64,000 nucleotides of DNA. Origin: Variovorax sp. OV700 (lineage in GTDB: Bacteria; Pseudomonadota; Gammaproteobacteria; Burkholderiales; Burkholderiaceae_C). Every line of letters begins with the position of its first letter. The stretch's first letter is position 1. The stretch spans positions 53,385 through 117,384 of the forward strand of contig NZ_FNDR01000017.1 of the NCBI RefSeq assembly GCF_900099805.1. Direction: 5' to 3'. The position numbers and the translations under genes were made by a program. This document shows, one piece after another, positions 48,024 through 56,565 of the stretch. The notes under the pieces are model-generated. The model saw only the letters and a list, made by a program, of their open reading frames with translations, was not told where the DNA came from and did not search any database.

Positions 48024-48053
48024 GGGCCGGGGCGCGTTTGGCGCCGTCGGCCC
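48024..48053. terminator. Hairpin between convergent GNAT and acyl-CoA dehydrogenase genes
   Basis: GGGCC and GGCGC pair with GCGCC and GGCCC in an interrupted 10-bp stem, preceded by AAAAAGAAAAA (T-run on the minus strand). It probably terminates minus-strand transcription of the acyl-CoA cluster. Confidence 0.55.
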
Positions 48054-48083
48054 TCACCCTAACCCTCTCCTGGAGGGAGAGGG
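48051..48083. repeat. Probable dispersed palindromic repeat unit
   Basis: CCCTCACCCTAACCCTCTCC followed by TGGAG and GGAGAGGG; the 8-bp dyad CCCTCTCC/GGAGAGGG is at 48063-48083. This intergenic, gene-end sequence type recurs many times in GC-rich proteobacterial chromosomes. Only one copy was noticed here. Confidence 0.5.
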
Positions 48084-48094
48084 AACAAGACAAA

Positions 48095-49366
48095 TCAGAA
48101 GCGCGTCACGGGCGGCTCGGCTTCGGTCTTGCTGGGCGCGTACTTGCCCAGCTCCCACTTCGCAATCGCGTTGCGGTGCACTTCGTCCGGGCCGTCCGCA
48201 AAGCGCAGCGTGCGCGCACCGGCGTAGGCGTAGGCCAGCGGAAAGTCGTCGCTCATGCCGCCGCCGCCATGCACCTGCATGGCCCAATCGATCACCTGGC
48301 AGGCCATGCTCGGCGCGACCACCTTGATCATCGCGATCTCGTTCTTCGCAACCTTGTTGCCGGCCACGTCCATCAGCCATGCGGCCTTGAGCGTGAGCAG
48401 GCGGGCCATGTCGATTTTGCAGCGCGCTTCGGCAATGCGCTCCTGCGTCACGGTTTGGGAGGCGACCGTCTTGCCGAAAGCCACGCGCGAGGAGGCGCGC
48501 CGGCACATGAGTTCGAGCGCGCGCTCGGCCAGGCCGATGAGGCGCATGCAGTGGTGAATGCGTCCCGGGCCAAGCCGGCCCTGGGCGATTTCGAAGCCGC
48601 GGCCTTCGCCGAGCAGAATGTTGTCGACCGGCACGCGCACGTTCTCGAAGTACATCTCGACGTGGCCGTGCGGCGCGTCGTCGTAGCCCATCACGTTGAG
48701 CGGGCGCACGATGCGGATGCCCTGGGCGTCCGCCGGCACGATGACCATGCTCTGCTGCGAGTGCTTCGGTGCGTCAGGGTCGCTCTTGCCCATGGTGATG
48801 AACACGGCGCAGCGCGGATCGGCGGCACCCGAAATCCACCACTTGTGGCCGTTGATCACATACTCGTTGCCTTGGCGTTCGATGCGGGTCGAGATGTTGG
48901 TCGCGTCGCTGGATGCGACATCCGGCTCGGTCATTGCGAAGGCGGAGCGGATCTGGCCTTCGAGCAGCGGCTTGAGCCAGCGCGCCTTGATGGCTTCGGA
49001 GCCATAGCGGGCAATGGTCTCCATGTTGCCGGTGTCCGGCGCCGAGCAGTTGAAGGCTTCCGAAGCCCATGGCACGCGGCCCATGATCTCGGCCAGCGGT
49101 GCGTATTCCTGGTTCGTGAGGCCGGCGCCTTCATAGCCCGACGCGGAGGCACTGTCGACCGGCAGGAAGAGGTTCCACAGCCCCTGGGCCTTGGCCTTCT
49201 CCTTGACCTTCTCAACGGTCTTGAGCGCAGTCCAGCGCTTGCCCGCGGCCGTGTTGGCGGCCAGTTCAGCCGAATACTCGGCTTCGGCCGGGTAGATGTG
49301 CGCGTCCATGAACGCGCTCACGCGCTTCTGGAGTTCCTTGGTTTTTGCCGAGTATTCGAAGTCCAT
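48095..49366 (-). CDS. Acyl-CoA dehydrogenase family protein
   Basis: A 423-residue FAD enzyme introducing the alpha-beta double bond in acyl-CoA degradation. N-terminal helical domain, middle beta domain with FAMTEPDVASSDATNI and WWISGAADPRCAVFI, C-terminal helical domain with VHGGGGMSDDFPLAYAYA. It is longer than short-chain enzymes and typical of the FadE10/ACAD10-like group commonly found next to a phosphotransferase, as here. Last gene of the minus-strand cluster. Confidence 0.93.
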   Translation of the reverse strand: MDFEYSAKTKELQKRVSAFMDAHIYPAEAEYSAELAANTAAGKRWTALKTVEKVKEKAKAQGLWNLFLPVDSASASGYEGAGLTNQEYAPLAEIMGRVPWASEAFNCSAPDTGNMETIARYGSEAIKARWLKPLLEGQIRSAFAMTEPDVASSDATNISTRIERQGNEYVINGHKWWISGAADPRCAVFITMGKSDPDAPKHSQQSMVIVPADAQGIRIVRPLNVMGYDDAPHGHVEMYFENVRVPVDNILLGEGRGFEIAQGRLGPGRIHHCMRLIGLAERALELMCRRASSRVAFGKTVASQTVTQERIAEARCKIDMARLLTLKAAWLMDVAGNKVAKNEIAMIKVVAPSMACQVIDWAMQVHGGGGMSDDFPLAYAYAGARTLRFADGPDEVHRNAIAKWELGKYAPSKTEAEPPVTRF

Positions 49367-49396
49367 CGTTTGTCTCCTGGTAGGGGTGTGGGGCAG

Positions 49397-50503
49397 CTAC
49401 GCCTTTTGGGCAAACTGCCAGGCCATTTCGGCCATCGGTCGCGCGCCGCGGGCAGAGGCCACGGCTTGCTCGCTCGATGCGGTACCGGCCTCGACCCGCT
49501 TGGCAATGCCTTGCAGGATCGCGGCCATGCGAAACAGGTTGTAGGCCTGGTAGAAGTTCCAGTCGGGCGCCAGCGCTTCGGGCGTGGTGATGCGCGTGCG
49601 CTCGCAATAACGGCGGATGTATTCGCTCTCGGTGGGAATGCCCAGCGCCGCGACATCCACGCCGCCGATGCCGCGGCCGGTGGTGGGGGGCATGTGCCAG
49701 GACATGCAGTGGTAGCTGAAGTCCGCCAGGGGATGGCCCAGCGTGGAGAGCTCCCAGTCGAGCACAGCGATGATCCGCGGCTCCGTCGCATGGAACATCA
49801 CGTTGTCCAGGCGGTAGTCGCCATGGACGATCGAGACCTTGTTCTCGTCGCGCGCGCTCGCAGGCATGTGGGCGGGGAGCCAGTCGATCAGGCGCTCCAT
49901 GGCCTCGATCGGCTGCGACAGTTCGCCGGCACCATCGGTCGAGGCCTTGTACTGTTTGCTCCAGCGGCCGATCTGCCGCTCGAAGTAGTTGCCGGGCTTG
50001 CCGTAGTCGGCCAGGCCGCGCTCGGCGAACTTCACGGTGTGCAGCGCAGCGATGACGCGGTTCATCTCGTCGTAGATGGCCGTGCGCTCGGCATTGCTCA
50101 TGCCCGGCAGCGACTGGTCCCACAGCACGCGGCCCTGCATGAACTCCATCACGTAGAAGGCGCGGCCGATGACGGCTTCGTCTTCGCACAGGCAGTGCAT
50201 GCGCGGCACGGGCACGTCGGTGCCGGCAAGGCCGCTCATGACCTTGAATTCGCGCTCCACCGCATGGGCCGAGGGCAGCAGCTTGGCAACCGGACCGGGC
50301 TTGGCGCGCATCACGTAGCTCTGCGTGGGCGTGACGAGCTTGTAGGTCGGGTTCGACTGGCCGCCTTTGAACATCTCCACCGTGAGCGGACCTTTGAAGC
50401 CATCGAGGTTCTTCTCGAGCCACGCCGCGAGCGCGTCGACGTCGAAGGCGTGCTGCTGCGAAACCGCCCGGGTGCCGATGAAGTTGGAGAAGTCCTGGCT
50501 CAT
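49397..50503 (-). CDS. Phosphotransferase (APH) family protein, ACAD-associated
   Basis: A 368-residue kinase-fold protein. The catalytic loop HGDYRLDNV and metal-binding VLDWELSTLG are seen, plus a glycine-poor nucleotide loop near FKGGQSNPTYKL. Homologues form the N-terminal part of ACAD10/11, which phosphorylates 4-hydroxyacyl-CoA before its conversion to an ordinary beta-oxidation intermediate. Adjacency to the acyl-CoA dehydrogenase gene (30 bp) supports that role by inference. It is not an aminoglycoside resistance gene. It starts 1 nt after the Crp/Fnr stop. Confidence 0.88.
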   Translation of the reverse strand: MSQDFSNFIGTRAVSQQHAFDVDALAAWLEKNLDGFKGPLTVEMFKGGQSNPTYKLVTPTQSYVMRAKPGPVAKLLPSAHAVEREFKVMSGLAGTDVPVPRMHCLCEDEAVIGRAFYVMEFMQGRVLWDQSLPGMSNAERTAIYDEMNRVIAALHTVKFAERGLADYGKPGNYFERQIGRWSKQYKASTDGAGELSQPIEAMERLIDWLPAHMPASARDENKVSIVHGDYRLDNVMFHATEPRIIAVLDWELSTLGHPLADFSYHCMSWHMPPTTGRGIGGVDVAALGIPTESEYIRRYCERTRITTPEALAPDWNFYQAYNLFRMAAILQGIAKRVEAGTASSEQAVASARGARPMAEMAWQFAQKA

Positions 50504-50504
50504 G

Positions 50505-51224
50505 TCAGATGTCCGCTTCGGAGACGCGCATCAGTGCCACGCGGTCGAGAACCACGAGGCCGCCCGGCTCGATGCGGATGGTGCCCTCGCGTTCCATGGT
50601 CTTGAGTTCCTGGTTGACGCGCTGGCGCGATGCGCCGAGCAGCTGCGCCAGCTCTTCCTGCGCAAGCTGCAGGCCGATGCGCATCTGGCTGCCGTCTTCC
50701 AGGTTGGGCACACCGTAGCTGCGCACCAGGTGAATGAGCTGCTTGGCCAGCCGTGCGCGCAAGGGCAGGGTGTTGAGGTCTTCCACCAGCCCGAAGAGTG
50801 TGCGGATGCGGCGTGCCTGCAACCGCATCAGCGCTTCGTACAGCTCCACGTGCGTGGCCAGAATTTTCTGGAAGTCGGCGCGGGCCACGCAGAGGATGGT
50901 GGTGTCCCCATGCGCATAGGCATCGTGGGTGCGACGGTCCCCGTCGAACATCGCCACATCGCCGAACCAGATGCCCGGCTCCACATAGGTCAGCGTCACC
51001 TGCTTGCCCGAGACAGCGGTGGAACTGACGCGCACCGCGCCCTTGGCGCAGGCAATCCAGTGGTCGGGAGGATCGCCGCGGGCGGCGATCAGGTCGCCGT
51101 CCTTGTAGCGTTTGACGAAAGCACATCGGAGAATGTCGTGCCGCAGCGAGGGAGATAGAGAAGAAAACCAGCGACCACTGTTGATCGCTTCACGTTCTTC
51201 GATGGTAAGAATGGGGTCGTCCAT
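50505..51224 (-). CDS. Crp/Fnr family transcriptional regulator
   Basis: A 239-residue regulator. The N-terminal cyclic-nucleotide-binding-like beta roll (about 20-135, FKKY-like opening, GDPPDHWIACAKGAVRVSS) is followed by a dimer helix (about 137-160) and a C-terminal helix-turn-helix (LAQEELAQLLGASRQRVNQE, about 190-209). No FNR-type cysteine cluster is present. Embedded between acyl-CoA genes with gaps of 1 and 59 bp, it probably controls this cluster; the effector could be cAMP, an acyl-CoA or none. Confidence 0.92.
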   Translation of the reverse strand: MDDPILTIEEREAINSGRWFSSLSPSLRHDILRCAFVKRYKDGDLIAARGDPPDHWIACAKGAVRVSSTAVSGKQVTLTYVEPGIWFGDVAMFDGDRRTHDAYAHGDTTILCVARADFQKILATHVELYEALMRLQARRIRTLFGLVEDLNTLPLRARLAKQLIHLVRSYGVPNLEDGSQMRIGLQLAQEELAQLLGASRQRVNQELKTMEREGTIRIEPGGLVVLDRVALMRVSEADI

Positions 51225-51283
51225 TGGTCTGTCCTGTCGGCGACTGAAATGCTGGAGGGTGTCACGAGAGCGACGTAGCGCCG

Positions 51284-52063
51284 CTACTCGTACTGCGGAG
51301 GCTTCTTCTCGAGAAACGCGGCAATGCCGATGCCGGCATTCGAATGATGAAGGTTGCGCACGAAGTGGTCGCGCTCCTGCGAGAGCTGCGACGCGAACGT
51401 GGCGCCGCGCGCTTCGCTCAGCAGCTCCTTGATGCTGGCGAGCGAGTTCGGCGCGCGTGCGTTGAGCCTGGTTGCCAGCGCCAATGCGCTGGCGAGCGCC
51501 TGGCCGTTTTCGCTCAGTTCGTTGACCAGCCCGAGCGCATGCAGCCGCGGCGCGCCGATGCGTTCGCCGCACATCAGCCACTCGCTGGCCAGCTGGCGCG
51601 GCAATGCTTGGCCCAGGTGCCAGCTCAGGCCGCCGTCGGGCGACAGCGCCACGTTGCTGTACGACGCCGCAAAAATTGCATCGCGCGCGGCGACGACGAA
51701 ATCGCAGGCCAGCGCAAGCGAGAAACCGGCGCCTGCCGCTGCGCCTTCGACCGCCGCGATGATCGGCTTGGGGAAGGCGCGGATGGAATCGATCCAGTTG
51801 TGCAGGCCCTCGATGCTTTCGGCCTGTACCGAAGGGTCGCGCTGGCGGTTGTCGGACAGCCGCTGCAGCGAGCCGCCGGCGCAGAACCATGCGCCTTCGC
51901 CCACGATTACGACGCTGCGGATTTCATCGCTGCTCTCGGCGCCGTTGAGCGCCTCGATGCCTGCGGCGTAGATCTCGGGGCCCAGCGCATTGCGCTGGGT
52001 CGGATTGGCGATGGTGAGCACCATGGTGCGTCCCTCGCTGGTGCTCTTCAGTTCGGCGGTCAT
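51284..52063 (-). CDS. Enoyl-CoA hydratase/isomerase
   Basis: A 259-residue crotonase-fold protein. The oxyanion hole is built by WFCAGGSLQRL and the GAAAGAGFSLALACD segment; a conserved acidic residue follows in the ALSPDGGLSW loop. The pattern with SPDGG in place of the usual second catalytic Glu resembles PaaG-like isomerases or oxepin-CoA enzymes, so isomerase activity is as likely as hydratase. It lies 27 bp after the 3-hydroxyacyl-CoA dehydrogenase gene. Confidence 0.87.
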   Translation of the reverse strand: MTAELKSTSEGRTMVLTIANPTQRNALGPEIYAAGIEALNGAESSDEIRSVVIVGEGAWFCAGGSLQRLSDNRQRDPSVQAESIEGLHNWIDSIRAFPKPIIAAVEGAAAGAGFSLALACDFVVAARDAIFAASYSNVALSPDGGLSWHLGQALPRQLASEWLMCGERIGAPRLHALGLVNELSENGQALASALALATRLNARAPNSLASIKELLSEARGATFASQLSQERDHFVRNLHHSNAGIGIAAFLEKKPPQYE

Positions 52064-52090
52064 CGCTGTGATGCTTTCCTTGGGGTTTGC

Positions 52091-53611
52091 TTATTCTTCT
52101 TCGTGCAGCAGGCTCAGGCCCAGCGCGCCGCGGCGGCGCAGCCAAGGGCTCGGGCGATAACGCGGATCGCCGTAGACGGTTTGCAGGTTGAACAGCACTT
52201 CGAGCATGTTGGTGGGGCCATACAGGTTGCCCATGGCCAGCGGGCCGCGTGGGTAGCCCAGCCCCAGCTGAACCGCAGTTTCAAGATCGGCCGGCGAGCA
52301 GACGCGCTGCTGGCACATGTCGGCGGCAATGTTCACGATGTTGCCGATCACGCGCTGCGTGACGAAGCCGCCGCTGTCACGGATCACGCTCACGGCCTTG
52401 CCATCGCGCGCGAAGAGGGCGTGCGCCACATCGCGGATGTCGCGCCGCGTGGCCGGGTTGGTGGCGAGCACGCGGCGCTTGGTGGCGGCATCGTCGATCA
52501 GCATGTCGATGCCGACAGTGCGCGTCGCGTCCAGGCGCTCGACCGCGGCCACCGTGGTCACGTCGAAGCCCAGCGGCGCCACCAGGATGAGCGACGCGGG
52601 CGCGGCCGTGGCACCGCTGTCGATCTGCGCACCCAGTGCATTGACCAGCCGCAGCAAGTCGGCCCTCCGCGCGGCGCGCGGAGAGACCCAGACGGAGGGC
52701 AGCACGGAGAGCGTGGGCGGTGCGGCTTCGGGGATCTGCTGCATCACGCCGTCGTTGTAGCTGTAGAAGCCTTCGTTGGTCTTGCGGCCCAGCACGCCCG
52801 CCGCAAGGCGCTGGGCCGTGATCACGCTGGGGCGGAAGCGCGGCTCCTCGTAGTACTGGTGATAGATCGACTCCATCACCGGGTGCGACACGTCGAGCGC
52901 CGTCAGGTCCAGCAGCTCGAACGGGCCCAGGCGAAAGCCGGCCTGTTCCTTGAGGATGCGGTCGACGGTGGCGAAGTCGGCCACGCCTTCTCCCACGATG
53001 CGCAGTGCTTCGGTGCCGTAGCCGCGTCCGGCGTGGTTGACGATGAAGCCCGGCGTGTCCTGCGCCTGGACGGCGCTATGGCCCATCTGCACCGCATAGC
53101 CGGCCAACCGTTTGCACACTTCGGTGGAGGTCTTGAAGCCGGCCACCACCTCGACCACCTTCATCAGCGGCACGGGGTTGAAGAAGTGAAAGCCCGCCAC
53201 GCGCTCCGGCTGCCTGAGCCCGGCCGCAATGGCCGTGACCGACAGCGACGAAGTGTTGGTGGCGAGCGTGGCCGTGAGCGCGACCACCGATTCGAGTTCG
53301 CGGAACAGCGAGCGCTTGACCTCGAGGTCTTCGACCACCGCTTCGATGACGAGGTCGCACTGGGCCAGGGCTGCAACCGAATCGACCGCCTTGACACGGG
53401 CGATCTGTGCATCGCGCGCCGCGGCGTCGATCTTGCCCTTCTCGTGCAGCTTGTTCCATTGGGCCGCGAGAGCTTCGCGCCCCCGCTCGGCGGCGCCTGC
53501 GAAGCTGTCGAGCAGCAGCACTTCGCTGCCTGCCTGGGCGGCGATCTGGGCGATGCCTCGGCCCATGGCGCCGGCGCCGACGACGCCGATCCGGGTGTAG
53601 TTCACTGTCAT
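52091..53611 (-). CDS. 3-hydroxyacyl-CoA dehydrogenase
   Basis: A 506-residue PaaH/PaaC-type enzyme. The Rossmann motif GVVGAGAMGRGIAQ (9-22) binds NAD; the catalytic His lies in AGFHFFNPVPLMKVVEVV; the first C-terminal dimer domain is at about 190-285. A second, degenerate copy of that domain fills 290-500, as in phenylacetate-pathway dehydrogenases, and contains DSGGFVTQRVIGNIVNIA. Its ATG overlaps the stop of the MFS gene by 4 nt. Confidence 0.93.
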   Translation of the reverse strand: MTVNYTRIGVVGAGAMGRGIAQIAAQAGSEVLLLDSFAGAAERGREALAAQWNKLHEKGKIDAAARDAQIARVKAVDSVAALAQCDLVIEAVVEDLEVKRSLFRELESVVALTATLATNTSSLSVTAIAAGLRQPERVAGFHFFNPVPLMKVVEVVAGFKTSTEVCKRLAGYAVQMGHSAVQAQDTPGFIVNHAGRGYGTEALRIVGEGVADFATVDRILKEQAGFRLGPFELLDLTALDVSHPVMESIYHQYYEEPRFRPSVITAQRLAAGVLGRKTNEGFYSYNDGVMQQIPEAAPPTLSVLPSVWVSPRAARRADLLRLVNALGAQIDSGATAAPASLILVAPLGFDVTTVAAVERLDATRTVGIDMLIDDAATKRRVLATNPATRRDIRDVAHALFARDGKAVSVIRDSGGFVTQRVIGNIVNIAADMCQQRVCSPADLETAVQLGLGYPRGPLAMGNLYGPTNMLEVLFNLQTVYGDPRYRPSPWLRRRGALGLSLLHEEE

Positions 53612-54898
53612 TGAAAAAGATTTTCGCTGGTTGATGGAGCCGAGCCCGCTTGCAGGCGCCGGACCCCGGAATTTGCGCAGCCTTCGATTTTGCAGCCATG
53701 GGCCGCGGCCGCGTGCCCGGTTTTACGCGGGTCCGCGCTTCGCGCCGCGCGGCGGCTGCGCTCGATGGTCACGCTCAGGCCGATGGCGAGCAGCAGCAAG
53801 GCGAAACCGACCCAGTTCATCCAAGCCACCGCATCGTTGGCAAGCAGCCATCCGCCCAGTCCGGCACCGACCGCCTGGCCAATGCAGATGCCCGAGCTGT
53901 TCAGCGCGACCGAGCCCGGCGCAAGAGCCGGGGCCAGGCCCACCAGCCGTGCCTGCTGCGCCGAATTGGTCGCGAAGCAGCCCAGGCCCCAGGGCACGAG
54001 TACGGCCGCCAGCCACGGGAGTGTGCCGGCCCAGGGCCAGAGAAAGAGGCTGAGCGCGATCAGCGAGCTTGTCAGCAGCACCATGCGGCCCGCGCCCGCA
54101 CGGTCGATGAACCGGTTCACGAGCATGTTGCCCACCAGACCGAATGCGCCGAACAGGGCCCACATCAGGCTCAGCGTGGTGGGGTCCGCGCCAAAATTCC
54201 ACTTCAGCAAGGGCCCGAAATAGCTGAACAGGACGAACTGGCCGGCACCGCTGCAGGGCGGTGACCGAGACGATGCCCATCAGCACCGGGCTGCGGAGCA
54301 CGCGCGACCAGGCCGCCGCCGTCAGCACCGCGGGCCGGATGCCTCGCGGCAGCGTCAGCCAGATCGACGCCGCGCCCACGATACTGAGCAGCGCGACGAC
54401 TGTGAAAGCCATGCGCCAGCCCAGATGGCCACCAATCAGCGCGCCGAGCGGCAGGCCCAGCACGGAAGCCATCGACCAGCCGAGAAACACGAAAGTCACG
54501 GCACGCCCGCGCTGCTCCGGCGGCACCAGCATGCCGGCACAGGCCGCGGCCTGGGGCGTGAAGATGGCCGGCGCGACAACCGTGAGCATGCGCACCGGCA
54601 GAAGGGCGCCAAAACTCGTCATCAAAGCCGCAATGACATGCCCAGCGGCATACCAGAGGAGGGAGAGGGCGAGCAAATGGCGGCGGTCCCAGCCCGCGAC
54701 CACAGCCGCCAGCAGCGGAGCGCCAAGGCACATCACGACCGCGGCGGCCGTGATCAACTGGCCCGCGGCGGCGACGGTGACGGCAAGCGACGTGCTGATT
54801 TCATTGAGCGTGCCGGGCACCACCATCACGCCCGTGCCGATCACGAAATTGCCGGCCAGCAGCGCCCAGAGCGCGCCCCGGGGCGCCGGCCGGCTCAC
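53608..54898 (-). pseudogene. MFS transporter with a frameshift
   Basis: Two overlapping frames together make one 12-helix major facilitator. The first frame from ATG 54898 covers about 215 residues (helices 1-6, with the motif-A-like AGWDRRHLLAL and LGWSMASVLGLPLGALIGGH) up to VSVTALQ; the continuation AGQFVLFSYFGPLLKW is in another frame that runs to the stop at 53608. The break is near 54246-54256, where one extra base in the GC-rich run restores the frame if removed. Homology continues on both sides, so the lesion is recent or a sequencing error. Substrate is unknown. Confidence 0.82.
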
Positions 54899-54956
54899 TG
54901 AAGGACCTTCGCCTTCGGCCGCGGTATTCGCCTTGCGGCGGCCCGGCGGCTCGGGA

Positions 54957-55964
54957 TCACCGGCGGACCTGCAGCGCGCCGGGATTCACGATGTTGGTGG
55001 GGTTGCCCTTGATGAAGCTCACGACGTTGTCGAAAGCCTGGCCGAAATAGCTTTCGTAGCTGTCCTGCTCCACATAGCCGATGTGCGGCGTGCAGATGCA
55101 GTTTTCCAGGCGCAGCAGCGCGTGGCCCTGCAGCGGCGGCTCGCTCTCGAACACATCGACGGCAGCCAGCCCCGGACGGCCGCGGTTGAGCGCGGCCAGC
55201 AGCGCATCGGCCTCGACCAGTTCGGCGCGCGAGGTGTTGACGAAGAGCGCCGTCGGCTTCATGCGCGAAAGGTCTTCGAGCTTGACGATGCCGCTGGTTT
55301 CCTCGTTGAGCCGCAGGTGCACCGACAGCACGTCGGCGGCAGCAAAGAACTCGTGGCGGTTTTGCGCCACCTGGAAGCCGTCGGAGCGGGCCTTGGCACA
55401 GCTTGCCTCGCGGCCCCAGATGACCACTTGCATGCCGAAGGCCTGCCCATAGCGCGCCACCAGCTGCCCGATGCGACCATAGCCCCAGATGCAGAGCGTC
55501 TTGCCCTTTAGCACCGAGCCCAGCCCGAAGTTGGGCGGCATCGAGGCCGACTTGAGCCCCGATTGCTGCCACGCCCCGTGCTTGAGGTTGCTGATGTACT
55601 GGGGCAGGCGGCGCATGGCCGCCATGATGAGTGCCCAGGTCAGCTCGGCCGGCGCCTGGGGAGAGCCGGTGCCCTCGGCCACGGCCACGCCCCGCTCGGT
55701 GCAGGCCGTGACGTCGATGTGGCCGCCCACGCGCCCCGTCTGCGAAATGAGCTTGAGCTTGGGCAGCTTTTCGATCAGCTGGCGCGAGATGTGGGTGCGC
55801 TCGCGGATCAGCACGATCACATCGGCATCCTTCAGTCGAACTGAAAGCTGGCCGATGCCCTTGACCGTGTTGGTATAGACCTTGGCCGCGTACGCGTCCA
55901 GCTTGGCGGCGCAGCGCAATTTGCGCACGGCGTCCTGGTAATCGTCGAGGATCACAATGTTCAT
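54957..55964 (-). CDS. D-2-hydroxyacid dehydrogenase family protein
   Basis: A 335-residue NAD(P)-dependent oxidoreductase. The substrate domain (about 1-100 and 305-335) surrounds a cofactor domain with GYGRIGQLVARYGQAFG. Catalytic Arg is in VNTSRAELVEADAL, Glu in DVFESEPPLQGH, and His in TPHIGYVEQDSYE. Substrate is unknown; relatives include phosphoglycerate, hydroxypyruvate and phosphonate dehydrogenases. It lies 58 bp upstream of the MFS gene on the same strand. Confidence 0.9.
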   Translation of the reverse strand: MNIVILDDYQDAVRKLRCAAKLDAYAAKVYTNTVKGIGQLSVRLKDADVIVLIRERTHISRQLIEKLPKLKLISQTGRVGGHIDVTACTERGVAVAEGTGSPQAPAELTWALIMAAMRRLPQYISNLKHGAWQQSGLKSASMPPNFGLGSVLKGKTLCIWGYGRIGQLVARYGQAFGMQVVIWGREASCAKARSDGFQVAQNRHEFFAAADVLSVHLRLNEETSGIVKLEDLSRMKPTALFVNTSRAELVEADALLAALNRGRPGLAAVDVFESEPPLQGHALLRLENCICTPHIGYVEQDSYESYFGQAFDNVVSFIKGNPTNIVNPGALQVRR

Positions 55965-56056
55965 GGCGTGCCATTGTGCCTCGCAGCATTGACGTGACGC
56001 TCGCGTGAACGTTTGGATACCCGCCCCGGGCCATGGTCACCGGGGTCTGCACGGAT

Positions 56057-56428
56057 TCAGTGCAGGTGCGTGGGGCGCGCGGCGGTGCTGAGCGCTTCCA
56101 TGGCTTCGAGCGCGGCGAGCCGGTCGAGTTCGGCGCAGACGTCGGCCATGCGACCAGAGATCACCATGCGGTTGGTGCTGCGTTTTTGGCCCTGGGGTCC
56201 GTCGACCACGCGAATGACGCGAAGGGGACGGCTCGGTGCCGGCGCGGCCTTGGGTGGTGCCGAGGCATGAGCCCGAGCCGTGCAGGCCGGGCGCACCGCA
56301 ACGTAGCGCAACCCTGCGGACGCACTACCGCTGTCGCGGTGAGGAGGCCGGCGCGCTGGCAGCAGGCGGCTTGCCAGCGATTGCAGCGGCATCCACAAAT
56401 CAACGATGGTGAGGAGGGCGATTCCCAT
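56057..56428 (-). CDS. Small protein of unknown function downstream of lexA
   Basis: A 123-residue protein without a recognised domain. A hydrophobic N-terminus (MGIALLTIVDLWMPLQSL) could be a membrane anchor or amphipathic helix. A Pro/Ala/Arg-rich middle follows, then a C-terminal block, QKRSTNRMVISGRMADVCAE plus LDRLAALEAME, that looks conserved and helical. ATG 56428 is preferred because GGAG lies 6 nt upstream. It is on the lexA strand, 137 bp past its stop, so may be read through under SOS control. Confidence 0.65.
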   Translation of the reverse strand: MGIALLTIVDLWMPLQSLASRLLPARRPPHRDSGSASAGLRYVAVRPACTARAHASAPPKAAPAPSRPLRVIRVVDGPQGQKRSTNRMVISGRMADVCAELDRLAALEAMEALSTAARPTHLH

Positions 56429-56481
56429 GTGAACTCCAAAAAAGTCTGAGGTTGAACACAGGCAGGATTTCTTTGAAGGGA

Positions 56482-56530
56482 CGCAACAGGGTGATGGCGA
56501 CATTGCGCCATACGCCCGCCACCTGTTGCG
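56482..56530 (-). other. Nested inverted repeat 3' of lexA
   Basis: CGCAACAGG (56482-56490) pairs perfectly with CCTGTTGCG (56522-56530); inside, TGGCG (56495-56499) pairs with CGCCA (56506-56510). The two-tier hairpin lies 36-84 nt beyond the lexA stop in the lexA mRNA. No T-run follows; it could stabilise the 3' end or limit read-through. Confidence 0.45.
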
Positions 56531-56565
56531 GCCGGATGGGTGCTGCTTTGAGCAGGCCGCAGGGC

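Noticed and set aside
49397..50503. Aminoglycoside resistance phosphotransferase
   Set aside because: The fold motifs match, but context and size fit the acyl-CoA-dehydrogenase-associated APH family.
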